The notes: generated by a model from the sequence alone, not told the origin. 64,000 bases of DNA from Flavobacterium tegetincola DSM 22377 (GCF_000425485.1 NZ_AUDN01000024.1:1-64000); one strand, 5' to 3'; counted from the first letter of the stretch, positions 16,629-25,319 are shown. Numbers and translations: made by a program.

Positions 16629-17126
16629 CTATGCTTTTATGATCTGTTCAGCTTTCAGTTGATAGTCTAGATATAAAGTTTTGTTCATTTCGAACATATC
16701 AATAAAGCCACCAACTTCGATCATTTTTAGTAAGCTAAGATTGCATTTTTGAATACGTGGAAACGCTTCGCCATTGTCAATACAAGTAATTTCATAATGA
16801 CCTTTTGCGTGTAAAACGATAGTACCATCTTGAACGTGCTGATAGATGTAGTTAAAACTTAATGAGGCAGTCGTATCATCAATGAGGGTAACAGCCATTT
16901 CAAACGGTCGGTGCGAATGTCCCCATTCTTTATTCAATTCGTTAAAGCTGTTTTCAAATGCTGCCACTCCTTCTAGGTTTCCACTAGGACTCAACCATTC
17001 AAAACCATCTTTATAAAGTAGTTCATTTACCAAAGAGAAATCGGTATTCTTGCTTTCATACAATGAAAAGAAACGGTGCATCATTGCTTTGACTCTATAA
17101 ATTCGCTGTTGCTCTAAAGCTTCCAT
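16629..17126 (-). CDS. NTF2/SnoaL-like protein
   Basis: 165 residues from the ATG at 17126. A TTG at 17195 would add 23 residues and is less likely. The fold looks like NTF2/SnoaL: an N-terminal helix (RVKAMMHRFFSLYESKNTDF), then GNLEGVAAFENSF and a curved sheet ending ITCIDNGEAFPRIQKCNLSLL. These proteins act as small-molecule isomerases, hydrolases or binding domains; the substrate cannot be inferred. It follows a Crp/Fnr-type regulator on the same strand, a recurrent pairing in this window. Confidence 0.65.
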   Translation of the reverse strand: MEALEQQRIYRVKAMMHRFFSLYESKNTDFSLVNELLYKDGFEWLSPSGNLEGVAAFENSFNELNKEWGHSHRPFEMAVTLIDDTTASLSFNYIYQHVQDGTIVLHAKGHYEITCIDNGEAFPRIQKCNLSLLKMIEVGGFIDMFEMNKTLYLDYQLKAEQIIKA

Positions 17127-17201
17127 ATGTTTTTGTATTAAATTATATTCGCAAAGGAACCGTTTTTTTAAGTTAACGGACTTGTCATTTGGCAATTAAT
17201 A

Positions 17202-17780
17202 CTAAATGCTGGCAATTGATTTTCGAATTCTACTCAAAGAGAAGGGTGTTATTCCTAAAAAGGAAGCCACATGATTTAAAGGCACTCTTTGTAAGATGGA
17301 CGGATAGGTTTTCAAAAATTTTAAGTAAGAATCCTTGGCATCAAGATTAAGTAAGCTTCTTTGAAAATTGATTTTATTTACTAATGTTTCATTCACTATT
17401 TTTTGAAAAGAATTCTCCCATTCTGGTATTTCGGCACAAAATAAATCCCAAGAGGCTCTCGAAAACTGAATAACTTCGCAATTTGTTTCTGCTTGTATCG
17501 AGCCCGAACTTACAGAAAATTCGAAAAAGCTGGTGATATTAGAAACAAAATCGTCCTCTTTCATAAAATACGACGTTATTTCATTTCCCTTATGATCCAT
17601 AAAACAAAAACGAAAAACGCCACTTATTAAAAATGCCATTTGATCGCATTTATCACCACTTTCAATAAAAAAATCCGAAGCTTTATAGTGCTGTACTTCG
17701 GTATGATTAAGTATCAATGCTGTGTTTTCATCAGATAACTTGATGTAGTTACTCAGATGTTGGATTAGGTCATTTGTCAT
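17202..17780 (-). CDS. Crp/Fnr-family transcriptional regulator
   Basis: 192 residues. A cyclic-nucleotide-binding beta-roll (about 25-115, YKASDFFIESGDKCDQMAFL) is followed by a short winged-helix segment with the recognition phrase HVASFLGITPFSLSRIRKS (about 170-188). It has the compact Bacteroidota Crp architecture, without the Fe-S cysteines of Fnr. It precedes the NTF2-like gene (about 75 bp to the preferred start) and probably regulates it. A second member is at 25320. Confidence 0.85.
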   Translation of the reverse strand: MTNDLIQHLSNYIKLSDENTALILNHTEVQHYKASDFFIESGDKCDQMAFLISGVFRFCFMDHKGNEITSYFMKEDDFVSNITSFFEFSVSSGSIQAETNCEVIQFSRASWDLFCAEIPEWENSFQKIVNETLVNKINFQRSLLNLDAKDSYLKFLKTYPSILQRVPLNHVASFLGITPFSLSRIRKSIASI

Positions 17781-17880
17781 AATAATTATTTAGGAAGCAT
17801 GAGATGGTATGCAACCCTAAATATATTATTTTTTGTTTAGAATAGTTAGGCAAGTGCCTATTTAAACGCTTCCTAGATCG

Positions 17881-18264
17881 TTATTCTTCAAAAATAAATT
17901 CGCCTTTGGTTTCAGCAGCCATAAGTCCCCATTCTACAATTGAATTTAAAATTGGAGATAACGTTAAACCAAATTCCGTTAAGGTATATTCTACTCGCAA
18001 AGGTGGTTTTTTGGTGAATACTTTTCTAACTACAAAACCGTCTTCTTCCAGTTGTTTGAGTTGCAAACTCAAGGTACGCTCTGTGATTCCTGGAATTTCT
18101 TTGCGTAGTTCATTGTAGCGCTTGGTACCACTAATCAAGTGGGTCAGGATTACACTCTTCCATTTTCCGCCTATCAATTCCATGGCAGCACTTGTGGGGC
18201 ACCAAGATATTTTGTCGTTGATCTTTATTTTTGGTTTTTTTTCGAAAAGTTCTTTTCTGTCCAT
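17881..18264 (-). CDS. HxlR-family (DUF24) redox-type regulator
   Basis: 127 residues, a single winged helix-turn-helix. The N-terminal phrase CPTSAAMELIGGKWKSVIL carries Cys22, at the position of the redox-active Cys in YodB/QorR proteins, which sense quinones and diamide and repress nitroreductase or quinone oxidoreductase genes. Upstream lie palindromes CACTAATTATTAGTG (18305-18319) and ACTATATTTTTTATAGT (18324-18340), conserved before the nitroreductase at 21430. The divergent partner next to it has decayed to a fragment. I infer control of the nitroreductase and the oxidoreductase at 7007. Confidence 0.87.
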   Translation of the reverse strand: MDRKELFEKKPKIKINDKISWCPTSAAMELIGGKWKSVILTHLISGTKRYNELRKEIPGITERTLSLQLKQLEEDGFVVRKVFTKKPPLRVEYTLTEFGLTLSPILNSIVEWGLMAAETKGEFIFEE

Positions 18265-18304
18265 AACATTATTTTTATATACATTATAAAGTGCAAAGAT
18301 ATAG

Positions 18305-18467
18305 CACTAATTATTAGTGTGCAACTATATTTTTTATAGTTAATTTTAATTATTTAAACTATTGAAATATAGTTAATTGAGAAATTGTTTTATACTATAC
18401 TTCATGACCGTTATTGTGTACATTGTAAACTACACCTACTTTTTTAACTGTAGAAATGACAGTATAA
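18305..18467. promoter_or_regulatory. HxlR operator region, copy 1
   Basis: Contains CACTAATTATTAGTG (18305-18319), ACTATATTTTTTATAGT (18324-18340), the ACTATAC..ATGACCG block (18394-18410) and ACTGTAGAAATGACAGT near 18450-18467. The rightward -7 box reads TACTTTTT (last G lost), consistent with decay of the nitroreductase-side promoter while the HxlR side stays in use. Confidence 0.6.
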
Positions 18468-18490
18468 ATAATCAGCTAAATTTAAAAATA

Positions 18491-18560
18491 TGATTTTAAG
18501 TGAATTTCGAAAAATTAATTAACCCGTAAAAGAATTTGCTGCTAATATAAAATCTCAGAG
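18491..18560 (+). pseudogene. Decayed start of a nitroreductase gene
   Basis: ATGATTTTAAGTGAATTTCG aligns with the start of the intact nitroreductase at 21430 and retains GTAAAAGAATTTGCTGCTA for VKEF, but has a stop (TAA) by codon 12 and no recognisable remainder. It is the lost partner of the intact HxlR gene. Confidence 0.7.
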
Positions 18561-18874
18561 GATGACATACAAAGTGTTCAATTTTAAAAAGTTACCATTT
18601 CATAAACTAAACTCAATGAAGTAGTATTCTTTGGTATGTCTTAATTTTATTTAGGACAGAATGGGTTAAAACTATATGTTTTTTGAAATAATATTTCATT
18701 AGTATTTTATTTTCCACTATTTTATCTAAATTTAGATTCGAATTTAAATTGCTTCAATAAAACTATTAAAACTAGTGTTATTTAATAGTTTTTTTAAAGT
18801 CTTATCGACATCAACGTAAATTTAAAAAAGAAATACTAACCCATTCACATCATCTACATCTTAAATATTTTTAA

Positions 18875-20608
18875 ATGAACAGTACTCTCTCTTCTAAAAA
18901 TGCTAAAAACATGTACAAGTTTAGTAAAATAAATAAATTTAGTTTTATTTTTTTTGCGATCCAATTTCTAATTGTAACCACATTTCTTTTTTACTATAAA
19001 CTATCTTATTCTGCTTGGGGTAGCTTACCCACAATCGTCTTATTTTTATACTTTTCAACTTCAAAAAGACTTAGTTTTAATCAAAAAACGATAGTATCCG
19101 TTTTTTTTGTATTGGTATATTATACTTTTTCTTTTTTATTGTACGGAAAATCATTTAGCGTTATTGTCTTACTTTATTTAATGCCTATTATTTTACTTAT
19201 CATAATTCGGCATTATAAATTACTACTATTTTTATGCCTCTTTATAGTGGCAATTGTATCCATTATATTGTATTATGATTTCTTTGGATTTGACTATGGA
19301 AACGCAAAATATTTTGAAAATAATTTTACCACTCTATTTTTTTATTTTATTGTATTAATGATGATGATCTTTATGATTGTTTTACTTACCGCAAAAACAA
19401 ACATAGTAAAATACGTTATAGATGACTTAAAAGCTAAAAATCTTGAATTAGAAGAATCTCGAATTGAACTGAAGAAATTACAAATCAATAAGGAATCCTT
19501 TTTTGCAATAATGAGTCATGAAATAAGGACTCCATTAAACGCAATTAAAGGAATTTCGGACATCCTTAAAAACAATATACAAAGCGAGGAAGATCAGAAT
19601 CTCTTGGAACTTATGGATTATTCGTCTAATCATCTATTAGCTTTAGTAAATAACATATTAGATTTTACCAAACTAAACGACGGTGTTTTTTCATTACAAT
19701 ATTCAGAGTTTAATTTAAGTATTGCCTTAAATTCGTTATTCAAAATGAATGAAAGACTCGCATTAGAAAAGGGCTTAACATTTGAAATTCAAACTGCAAA
19801 CAACATTCCTAATTTTGTTTATGGAGATAAAAACAGAATCAACCAAATTGTTTTGAATCTTTTAAATAATGCCATCGTATACACCAAAAAAGGATCGGTA
19901 AAAATGCTCGTAGATGGAAATTACGATCCAGATAACAAGAATAAATTCGAACTTCAAATTACCATTTCTGATACCGGAAAGGGAATTGATAAAGAACTAG
20001 GCGAAAAACTTTTTCAAAAATATGCCACTTCCAATACTTCCGAAAACAGTGTGGGACTAGGATTAACGATTTCCAAAGGATTAATTGATCTGATGAAGGG
20101 AAGTATTAAATTTGATTCTAAACCAAATCAAGGAACAACTTTTTACATTACAATCCCGTTACCTGTAATAGAAAACAACGCCACGAATTTAGCAAAAGAC
20201 GAACATAGTCTTCAAGAAACAGCAATACATATTCTTTTGGTTGATGATAATAAAATCAACTTGGTAGTTCTAGAAAAACAGTTAAAAAACAAATTAAAGA
20301 ATTGCCATTTTGCCACTGCTAAGAATGGATTAGAAGCATTAAATTTAATTAAAGAAAACCAATATGATATGGTATTAATGGATGTCATTATGCCTGTTAT
20401 GGATGGTATAACCGCTACAGGTCATGTTCGAAAGCTGGAAGACGAAAACAAAAAAAACATACCAATCATAGCATTAACAGCAAATGTGGGAGAAAAAGAA
20501 TTATCGGAATGTTTGGATGCTGGTATGAATGATTTTGTAATAAAACCCTTTGAAATAAATGCATTATTAAAAACAATATTGAATCAATACACACCTAAAC
20601 CAGTCTAA
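18875..20608 (+). CDS. Hybrid sensor histidine kinase / response regulator
   Basis: 577 residues. N-terminal membrane domain of about six helices (20-175) is followed by a linker coiled coil (180-205). HisKA domain: phospho-acceptor His215 in FFAIMSHEIRTPLNA. HATPase: N box NLLNNA (328-333), G1 DTGKGID (366-372), G2 GLGLTISKG (394-402). C-terminal receiver: DD 457-458, phospho-Asp503 in LMDVIMPVMDG, and IKPFE. It has no DNA-binding domain, so the signal must pass to another protein. It sits alone between the two copies of the HxlR/nitroreductase duplication. The membrane domain probably senses a lipid, solute or membrane state; the ligand is unknown. Confidence 0.93.
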   Translation: MNSTLSSKNAKNMYKFSKINKFSFIFFAIQFLIVTTFLFYYKLSYSAWGSLPTIVLFLYFSTSKRLSFNQKTIVSVFFVLVYYTFSFLLYGKSFSVIVLLYLMPIILLIIIRHYKLLLFLCLFIVAIVSIILYYDFFGFDYGNAKYFENNFTTLFFYFIVLMMMIFMIVLLTAKTNIVKYVIDDLKAKNLELEESRIELKKLQINKESFFAIMSHEIRTPLNAIKGISDILKNNIQSEEDQNLLELMDYSSNHLLALVNNILDFTKLNDGVFSLQYSEFNLSIALNSLFKMNERLALEKGLTFEIQTANNIPNFVYGDKNRINQIVLNLLNNAIVYTKKGSVKMLVDGNYDPDNKNKFELQITISDTGKGIDKELGEKLFQKYATSNTSENSVGLGLTISKGLIDLMKGSIKFDSKPNQGTTFYITIPLPVIENNATNLAKDEHSLQETAIHILLVDDNKINLVVLEKQLKNKLKNCHFATAKNGLEALNLIKENQYDMVLMDVIMPVMDGITATGHVRKLEDENKKNIPIIALTANVGEKELSECLDAGMNDFVIKPFEINALLKTILNQYTPKPV

Positions 20609-21055
20609 ATAAAAAATCAAAATTATTACTCGTTTCGCCTCGATTACTTCATGATTAGGGTGCCTAGCATTTAGACAAAAGTGAATTAATCAATTTCTTT
20701 AATTAAAAAAAATGATGGGGTTTATCTATTTTTTTTTAATTTTTGGCGGTTTACTACGCGATTGATTTGTAAAAATCTTTTACTATACTACTTTTTATTA
20801 CTATACGAATTTGATGGGACAATGCGGTAGCTGAAAGGTTCATTAAATCATTAAAAACTGAATCAATTTTCGACAATAAGCTGCTATCTAAAAGACAAAT
20901 GAAATTTTACGTTTTTGAATGCATTGAAATTTGATGTAAACAAAACAGAAGACATTCAGTATTAGAATATATGATTCTAGAGGAATTTAGCAATCAAGCA
21001 TATAATTACTAAAATGTCACTTGATTTAAACTCCACTTTCTATTTTCATATTCAG
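20609..21055. other. Non-coding stretch after the hybrid kinase
   Basis: AT-rich with no credible gene. A possible relic of the shared operator is seen at 20779-20806 (two ACTATAC half-sites separated by ACTTTTTATT), suggesting the duplicated promoter region once extended further or was copied again. No terminator with a T-run is obvious after the kinase. Confidence 0.3.
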
Positions 21056-21204
21056 TAGCGCTTGGCTCCCATAATCAAGTGATCCATAATCAAACTCTTC
21101 CACTTCCCTCCTATCAGTTCCGTAGCGGCACTCGTGTAACACTAACGCTCTTTTGTCGTTGATCTTTATTTTTGATTTTTTTCGAAAAGTTCTTTTCTGT
21201 TTAT
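21056..21204 (-). pseudogene. Decayed 5' fragment of an HxlR gene (copy 2)
   Basis: Aligns with the first about 50 codons of the intact HxlR gene (18116-18264). The start codon has changed from ATG to ATA (21202-21204), small indels break the frame, and the 3' half is absent. Confidence 0.75.
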
Positions 21205-21244
21205 AGCATCATTTACATATATATTATCAATTACAAAGATATAG

Positions 21245-21400
21245 CACTAATAATTAGTGTGCGACTATATTTTTTATAGTTAATTATTATTTTATAAATA
21301 ATTGAAATATAACGAATTATGAAAATATTTTATACTATACATCATGACCGTTATTGCATACATTATAAACTATATATACTTTTGTCGCTATAAAATTGAT
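21245..21400. promoter_or_regulatory. Promoter/operator of the nitroreductase operon (HxlR type)
   Basis: Palindromes CACTAATAATTAGTG (21245-21259) and ACTATATTTTTTATAGT (21264-21280), then ACTATAC..ATGACCG (21334-21350). The promoter is -33 TTG (21354-21356) and -7 TACTTTTG (21377-21384), spaced 20 bp, followed by GCTATAAAATTGATAGT over the start region. Spacing and sequence match the promoter at 6935-6984. Confidence 0.7.
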
Positions 21401-21429
21401 AGTATAAAAAATCAGCGAAATATAAAAAT

Positions 21430-22083
21430 ATGAATTTAAGAGAACTATTAAACAACCGTTATTCAGTAAAAGAATTTGATGCTACTAAGAAGATCTCAGA
21501 AGCAGATTTCCAACAAGTAAAAGATGTATTGCGTTTAAGTCCGTCGAGTATCAACTTACAACCTTGGCATTTTCTTATTGCAGATACTTCAGAAGGTAAA
21601 CAACGTATTGCAAAAGGTACTGAGGTTTCTTTTCCGTTCAACACACCTAAAATTGTAGACGCCTCACATGTAATCGTATATGCTGCTCGAACCAATGCAG
21701 ACGAAGCCTATTTGACTAGTATTTTAGAACAAGAAGATGAAGATGGTCGTTTTGCGGCACAACAATTCAAAGATCAAGTACAAGGCGGTCGTAAGTTGTT
21801 TGTAGACCTTCATAAATACGATCTTAAAGATTTACAACATTGGATGGAAAAACAAGTGTATCTAAATATGGGGTCACTTTTATTAGGTGTAGCTGCTTTA
21901 GGTATTGATGCTTGCCCAATGGAAGGTATAGATTTAAAAGCATTAGATGTAGAGTTTGGCTTACGCGAAAAAGGCTATACAGCGCTTGCAGTGGTGTCTT
22001 TAGGGTATAGAAAAGAAACTGATTTCAATTCAAAATTGCCAAAATCGAGATTTCCAGAAGAGACTATTATTACAAAATTATAA
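21430..22083 (+). CDS. NAD(P)H-dependent nitroreductase (NfsB-like)
   Basis: 217 residues of the FMN-dependent nitroreductase superfamily. NRYSVKEFDATKKIS is the FMN-binding start, SPSSINLQPWHFLIA (36-50) lies around the phosphate/FMN loop, and GIDACPMEGID is the NfsB/dihydropteridine-reductase signature. It reduces nitroaromatics and quinones in the cytoplasm. Its promoter carries HxlR-type operators, matching the B. subtilis YodB-YodC precedent. A SnoaL-like lipoprotein follows by 22 bp and a CMD/SMP-30 fusion by another 73 bp, likely one operon. Confidence 0.92.
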   Translation: MNLRELLNNRYSVKEFDATKKISEADFQQVKDVLRLSPSSINLQPWHFLIADTSEGKQRIAKGTEVSFPFNTPKIVDASHVIVYAARTNADEAYLTSILEQEDEDGRFAAQQFKDQVQGGRKLFVDLHKYDLKDLQHWMEKQVYLNMGSLLLGVAALGIDACPMEGIDLKALDVEFGLREKGYTALAVVSLGYRKETDFNSKLPKSRFPEETIITKL

Positions 22084-22105
22084 TCATCAAACAAAACAAT
22101 TAAAA

Positions 22106-22972
22106 ATGAAAAAGATACTATTAAGTGCAACGGTAATTTTGGCAATAGGTTTTACATCCTGTAATAGTCAAAAAATAAATTCAAACATTAAAAAAGAAGA
22201 AAAAATGGAAATTTCAAATAAAGATAAAGTAATTGCACTTTTAAAAAGCATAGAAACTGCTGCTCAAGAACCAGCAGGTTACATTAACCCTGATAAATAC
22301 ATTCAACATAATCTTGGAGTTGCAGACGGACTAGCTGGATTTGGGGCTTTATTACAACAAGTTCCACCGAACTCTGCGAAAGTAAACACAATTAGAGCTT
22401 TTGAAGATGGCGCCTTAGTTTTTACTCAAACGGATTACAACTTTTTCGGACCAAAAATTGGTTTCGATATTTTCAGATTTGAAAATGGTAAAATAGTTGA
22501 ACATTGGGACAATTTACAAGAAACACCAGCAAATCCAAATCCGAGTGGTAACACGATGATTAATGGGACTACTGTAATAAAGGATATTGACAAAACAGTC
22601 GAAAACAAAAACCTGGTGACCACTTTCGTAAATGATATTTTAGTAAACGGTAAAATGGGAAAACTGACTGGATATTTCGATGGAGACAATTACATTCAGC
22701 ACAATCCAAAAATTGCGAATGGACTTTCAGGACTTGGAAAAGCGTTGGAAAATATGGCTTCACAAGGAATTACTATGAAATATAACAAAGTGCATAAAGT
22801 TTTGGGCGAAGGTAATTTTGTATTGACGGTTAGTGAAGGATCATTTGCTAATAAACCGACTTCGTTTTACGACTTGTTCCGAGTTGAGAATGGCAAAATA
22901 GCGGAACATTGGGATGTGATGGAAACTATAGCACCAAAAGCAGAATGGAAAAATGAAAACGGAAAATTTTAA
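22106..22972 (+). CDS. Lipoprotein with two tandem SnoaL-like domains
   Basis: 288 residues. Signal peptide with lipobox FTSC (Cys19). Two homologous SnoaL/NTF2-type halves follow: YINPDKYIQHNLGVADGLAG with VEHWDN, and YFDGDNYIQHNPKIANGLSG with AEHWDV. This is an internal duplication. Related single-domain proteins are described as aldol-condensation or polyketide-cyclase-like; one such paralogue is at 27469. Envelope location plus the nitroreductase operon suggests it binds or converts a small organic compound at the cell surface. The function is not established. Confidence 0.8.
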   Translation: MKKILLSATVILAIGFTSCNSQKINSNIKKEEKMEISNKDKVIALLKSIETAAQEPAGYINPDKYIQHNLGVADGLAGFGALLQQVPPNSAKVNTIRAFEDGALVFTQTDYNFFGPKIGFDIFRFENGKIVEHWDNLQETPANPNPSGNTMINGTTVIKDIDKTVENKNLVTTFVNDILVNGKMGKLTGYFDGDNYIQHNPKIANGLSGLGKALENMASQGITMKYNKVHKVLGEGNFVLTVSEGSFANKPTSFYDLFRVENGKIAEHWDVMETIAPKAEWKNENGKF

Positions 22973-23045
22973 TCGATGAGCGACGAAGTAAATTGCCCAT
23001 CTTGTAGTATAAAAGCAACTAGAAGAAATTAAAACCAGATAAAAA

Positions 23046-24338
23046 ATGAACATACTAAAAAAACAAATTGTCTTAATTTTTGCCTTAGGAATTAATTTCC
23101 TAACAGTAGCACAAACAACAAAAGAAGACAACTATAAAACAGGCGTAAAAATTGTAAACGAAGTTAATGGCGAAGGCGCTGCAAAAGGTCTAGAAGCGGC
23201 ATTTAAAAGTGTGTCGCCAGATATGGCAGAATACATCATTCGTTATGGTTTTGGCGAAATTTACAACAGACCAGGTTTGGATTTTAAAACAAAAGAACTG
23301 CTCATCATCGCAAGTCTTACTACTCAAGCCAATGCAACGTCACAATTAAAATCGCACATGAAGGCGGCTTTGAACGTAGGTGTAACACCAAACGAGATTT
23401 CTGAAACCATGATTTTGTTAAGTCTGTACACAGGTTTTCCTACTGCAAACAATGGAATGTTTGCATTAAAAGAGGTGTTAAGCGAAGTGAATTATACCGA
23501 AACTGCAAAAACAAATGCTACGGATAAATTAACCAAAAACTGGGAATTGAATGGTTTTTCTATGCCTGAATCTATTGTAGCATCGCCTACAGAAAATTGG
23601 TTGTATGTTTCTAATGTAAATAAAAACGAAAAAGGATACATCAGTCGAATCACAAAAGACGGAAAAGTTGATAATTACAAATGGGTTACGGGTTTAAATA
23701 ACCCTGCTGGTTTGGCATTGTATCAAGACAAATTATATGTGGGTGATGGAACAGAGTTACATATAATTGATGTAAAAAAAGGCAAGTTAATAGAAAGTAT
23801 TTCTTCAAAAAAGGCAATGGCTTTAAATGATGTTGCGATTTCTAAAGAGGGGCAAGTTTTTGTTTCTGATATTGCTAGCGGAAAAATTTTCACTCTTGAA
23901 AATAATAAGCTAGTGGTTTGGTTTCAAGCATCCGAAATTATGCATCCAAACGGACTTTTTGTAGACGGTGATTCTTTAGTGATAGCCAATTATGGTACCG
24001 AATTATCGTTATCCTTAACTGCTGACAAATATGGAAGTATGTATAAAGTAAACCTAAAGGACAAAACATTTTCGATGATTAAAAGTAGCTACCAACTAGG
24101 CGCTTTGGATGGATTAGCAGTTGTTAAAGAGGGTTATTTGGTTACAGGTGGTACGGTTAGTAATTTGTTTTTTGTTAATGATTCCACTCGTAGAAAAATA
24201 GGAACTTTTCCAAAAGGTTTAGCAGATATCAGCATTCAAGGCAATACGTTATATGCTCCAATTCTTTTTAGTGATAAAATTGAATCCTTTTCATTGCCAA
24301 AAGACCTTAGCACAAGTAAAATAGTTGATGAGAAGTAA
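23046..24338 (+). CDS. Secreted carboxymuconolactone decarboxylase-like / SMP-30-like fusion
   Basis: 430 residues. Signal peptide (1-22, ending TVAQ). Residues about 25-140 form a carboxymuconolactone decarboxylase (CMD/AhpD-like) domain (GLDFKTKELLIIASLTTQ, then HMKAALNVGVTPNEISETMI). Residues about 160-425 form a six-bladed propeller of the SMP-30/gluconolactonase type (VSNVNKNEKGYISRITKDGK, MALNDVAISKEGQVFVSDI, MHPNGLFVDGDSLVIANYG). CMD enzymes are normally cytoplasmic stand-alone proteins, so export and fusion to a lactonase-like propeller are unusual. There is no CxxC of AhpD peroxidase type. A periplasmic lactone or lipid-peroxide role is speculative. Confidence 0.82.
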   Translation: MNILKKQIVLIFALGINFLTVAQTTKEDNYKTGVKIVNEVNGEGAAKGLEAAFKSVSPDMAEYIIRYGFGEIYNRPGLDFKTKELLIIASLTTQANATSQLKSHMKAALNVGVTPNEISETMILLSLYTGFPTANNGMFALKEVLSEVNYTETAKTNATDKLTKNWELNGFSMPESIVASPTENWLYVSNVNKNEKGYISRITKDGKVDNYKWVTGLNNPAGLALYQDKLYVGDGTELHIIDVKKGKLIESISSKKAMALNDVAISKEGQVFVSDIASGKIFTLENNKLVVWFQASEIMHPNGLFVDGDSLVIANYGTELSLSLTADKYGSMYKVNLKDKTFSMIKSSYQLGALDGLAVVKEGYLVTGGTVSNLFFVNDSTRRKIGTFPKGLADISIQGNTLYAPILFSDKIESFSLPKDLSTSKIVDEK

Positions 24339-24373
24339 CAAAACGGAAGTATCAAGCCTAGCATTTTAAAACT

Positions 24374-24457
24374 TTTGCCTTGGAAGATATGGCAAATGCG
24401 CTTAGAAAGGTAGCATTAGGAAGAACTGTTGGGAAAGTGATTGTTACTTTGGGATAG
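24374..24457 (+). pseudogene. C-terminal remnant of a quinone oxidoreductase (MDR) gene
   Basis: One frame reads FALEDMANALRKVALGRTVG then KVIVTLG and stop. This is the typical C-terminus of zinc-type alcohol dehydrogenase/quinone oxidoreductases (LEDIANALRKVASGRTVGK). No upstream part remains. It differs from the C-terminus of the gene at 7007, so it is the relic of another MDR gene. The rest of the 24339-24640 gap is spacer plus a terminator. Confidence 0.7.
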
Positions 24458-24590
24458 TTCGCATTGTCCTATAGAAAATTACAGTGTTATTTATGAAAAG
24501 CATCTGTATAATTATAGTTAGAGTACAAAGTATGATTGCTTTAGAATATAAAAATTACTCGGATAAGTTCTGAAATTTAAAGTAAAAATA

Positions 24591-24623
24591 AAATGGCGTT
24601 TGAATAACTATCAAACGCCATTT
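24591..24623. terminator. Bidirectional terminator
   Basis: Perfect 13-bp arms AAATGGCGTTTGA / TCAAACGCCATTT, loop ATAACTA, with A- and T-rich flanks. It separates the convergent nitroreductase operon and SDR gene. Confidence 0.8.
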
Positions 24624-24640
24624 ATTATTTAGAAAATTGA

Positions 24641-25252
24641 TTAATAAGCATCAACAAAAAGTACTTGACCGGTGATGAATCCATCAACAGAACGCTCAAA
24701 AGCTTTCCCTACTAATCTACCAGGAACGGGTTCAAACCCAGGCATCATTTCACCATAAACATCCCAAGCTTCTTCTAAAACCGTTGGATTTATAGAGTTG
24801 ATACGAATACCGCGCGGCATTTCAAAAGCCACACATTTAACAAACGTATCTATTGCACCACTTGTAGTTGCATCGGCAATTGCAAACGGAATTGGTTTTG
24901 TATTTAAAATCCCTGTAATTAACGTGAACGAACCTTTATCAGCAATGTATTCTTGACCAATACGTACAAGATTAATTTGCCCCATCATTTTGCTCATAAT
25001 GGTAGTCATCCATTGTTCTTCGGTCATTTCAGTGAAATTAGCATATTCGCAAACACCAACAGTATTTACTACGGCGTCAAAATGTCCAACCTCTTTGTAT
25101 AATTTTCTTAAAGATGCTTCACTTGTGATATCAACTTGAAAATCGTAACCCTCAGCCGAACGACCTGCAGTGATTACTTTATGTTTTCCTAAGCCGCTTA
25201 ATGCTGCTTGACCCATTTTTCCGTTTGCTCCAATTAAGATTATCGTTTTCAT
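24641..25252 (-). CDS. Short-chain dehydrogenase/reductase family protein
   Basis: 203 residues, Rossmann start ILIGANGKMGQAALSGLG (4-21) and NTVGVCEYANF. The classical YxxxK is not evident (ADATTSGAIDTFVKCVA keeps a Lys at the right distance but has Thr/Ser in place of Tyr). It may therefore be an atypical or non-canonical SDR. It follows a Crp-type regulator by 67 bp on the same strand and may be its target. Substrate unknown. Confidence 0.75.
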   Translation of the reverse strand: MKTIILIGANGKMGQAALSGLGKHKVITAGRSAEGYDFQVDITSEASLRKLYKEVGHFDAVVNTVGVCEYANFTEMTEEQWMTTIMSKMMGQINLVRIGQEYIADKGSFTLITGILNTKPIPFAIADATTSGAIDTFVKCVAFEMPRGIRINSINPTVLEEAWDVYGEMMPGFEPVPGRLVGKAFERSVDGFITGQVLFVDAY

Positions 25253-25319
25253 ATATTTTTTGTTTTAAAATTATATGCAAATTTATGAAGGACGTAAAGA
25301 GTAGGACTAGGACATTTGT

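Larger units (their letters stand above)
18116..18560. repeat. Direct duplication copy 1 (HxlR 5' half, promoter, nitroreductase start)
   Basis: Aligns base for base (offset about 2940) with 21056-21502. Here HxlR is intact and the nitroreductase start is decayed; in copy 2 it is the reverse. The rest of the 18265-18874 stretch holds the operator and AT-rich spacer with no gene. Confidence 0.85.
21056..21502. repeat. Direct duplication copy 2 (HxlR fragment, promoter, nitroreductase 5' end)
   Basis: About 445 bp aligning with 18116-18560. The intact gene here is the nitroreductase. The ends of similarity are at TAGCGCTTGG on the left and around the ATCTCAGA of the nitroreductase coding sequence on the right. 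Confidence 0.85.
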
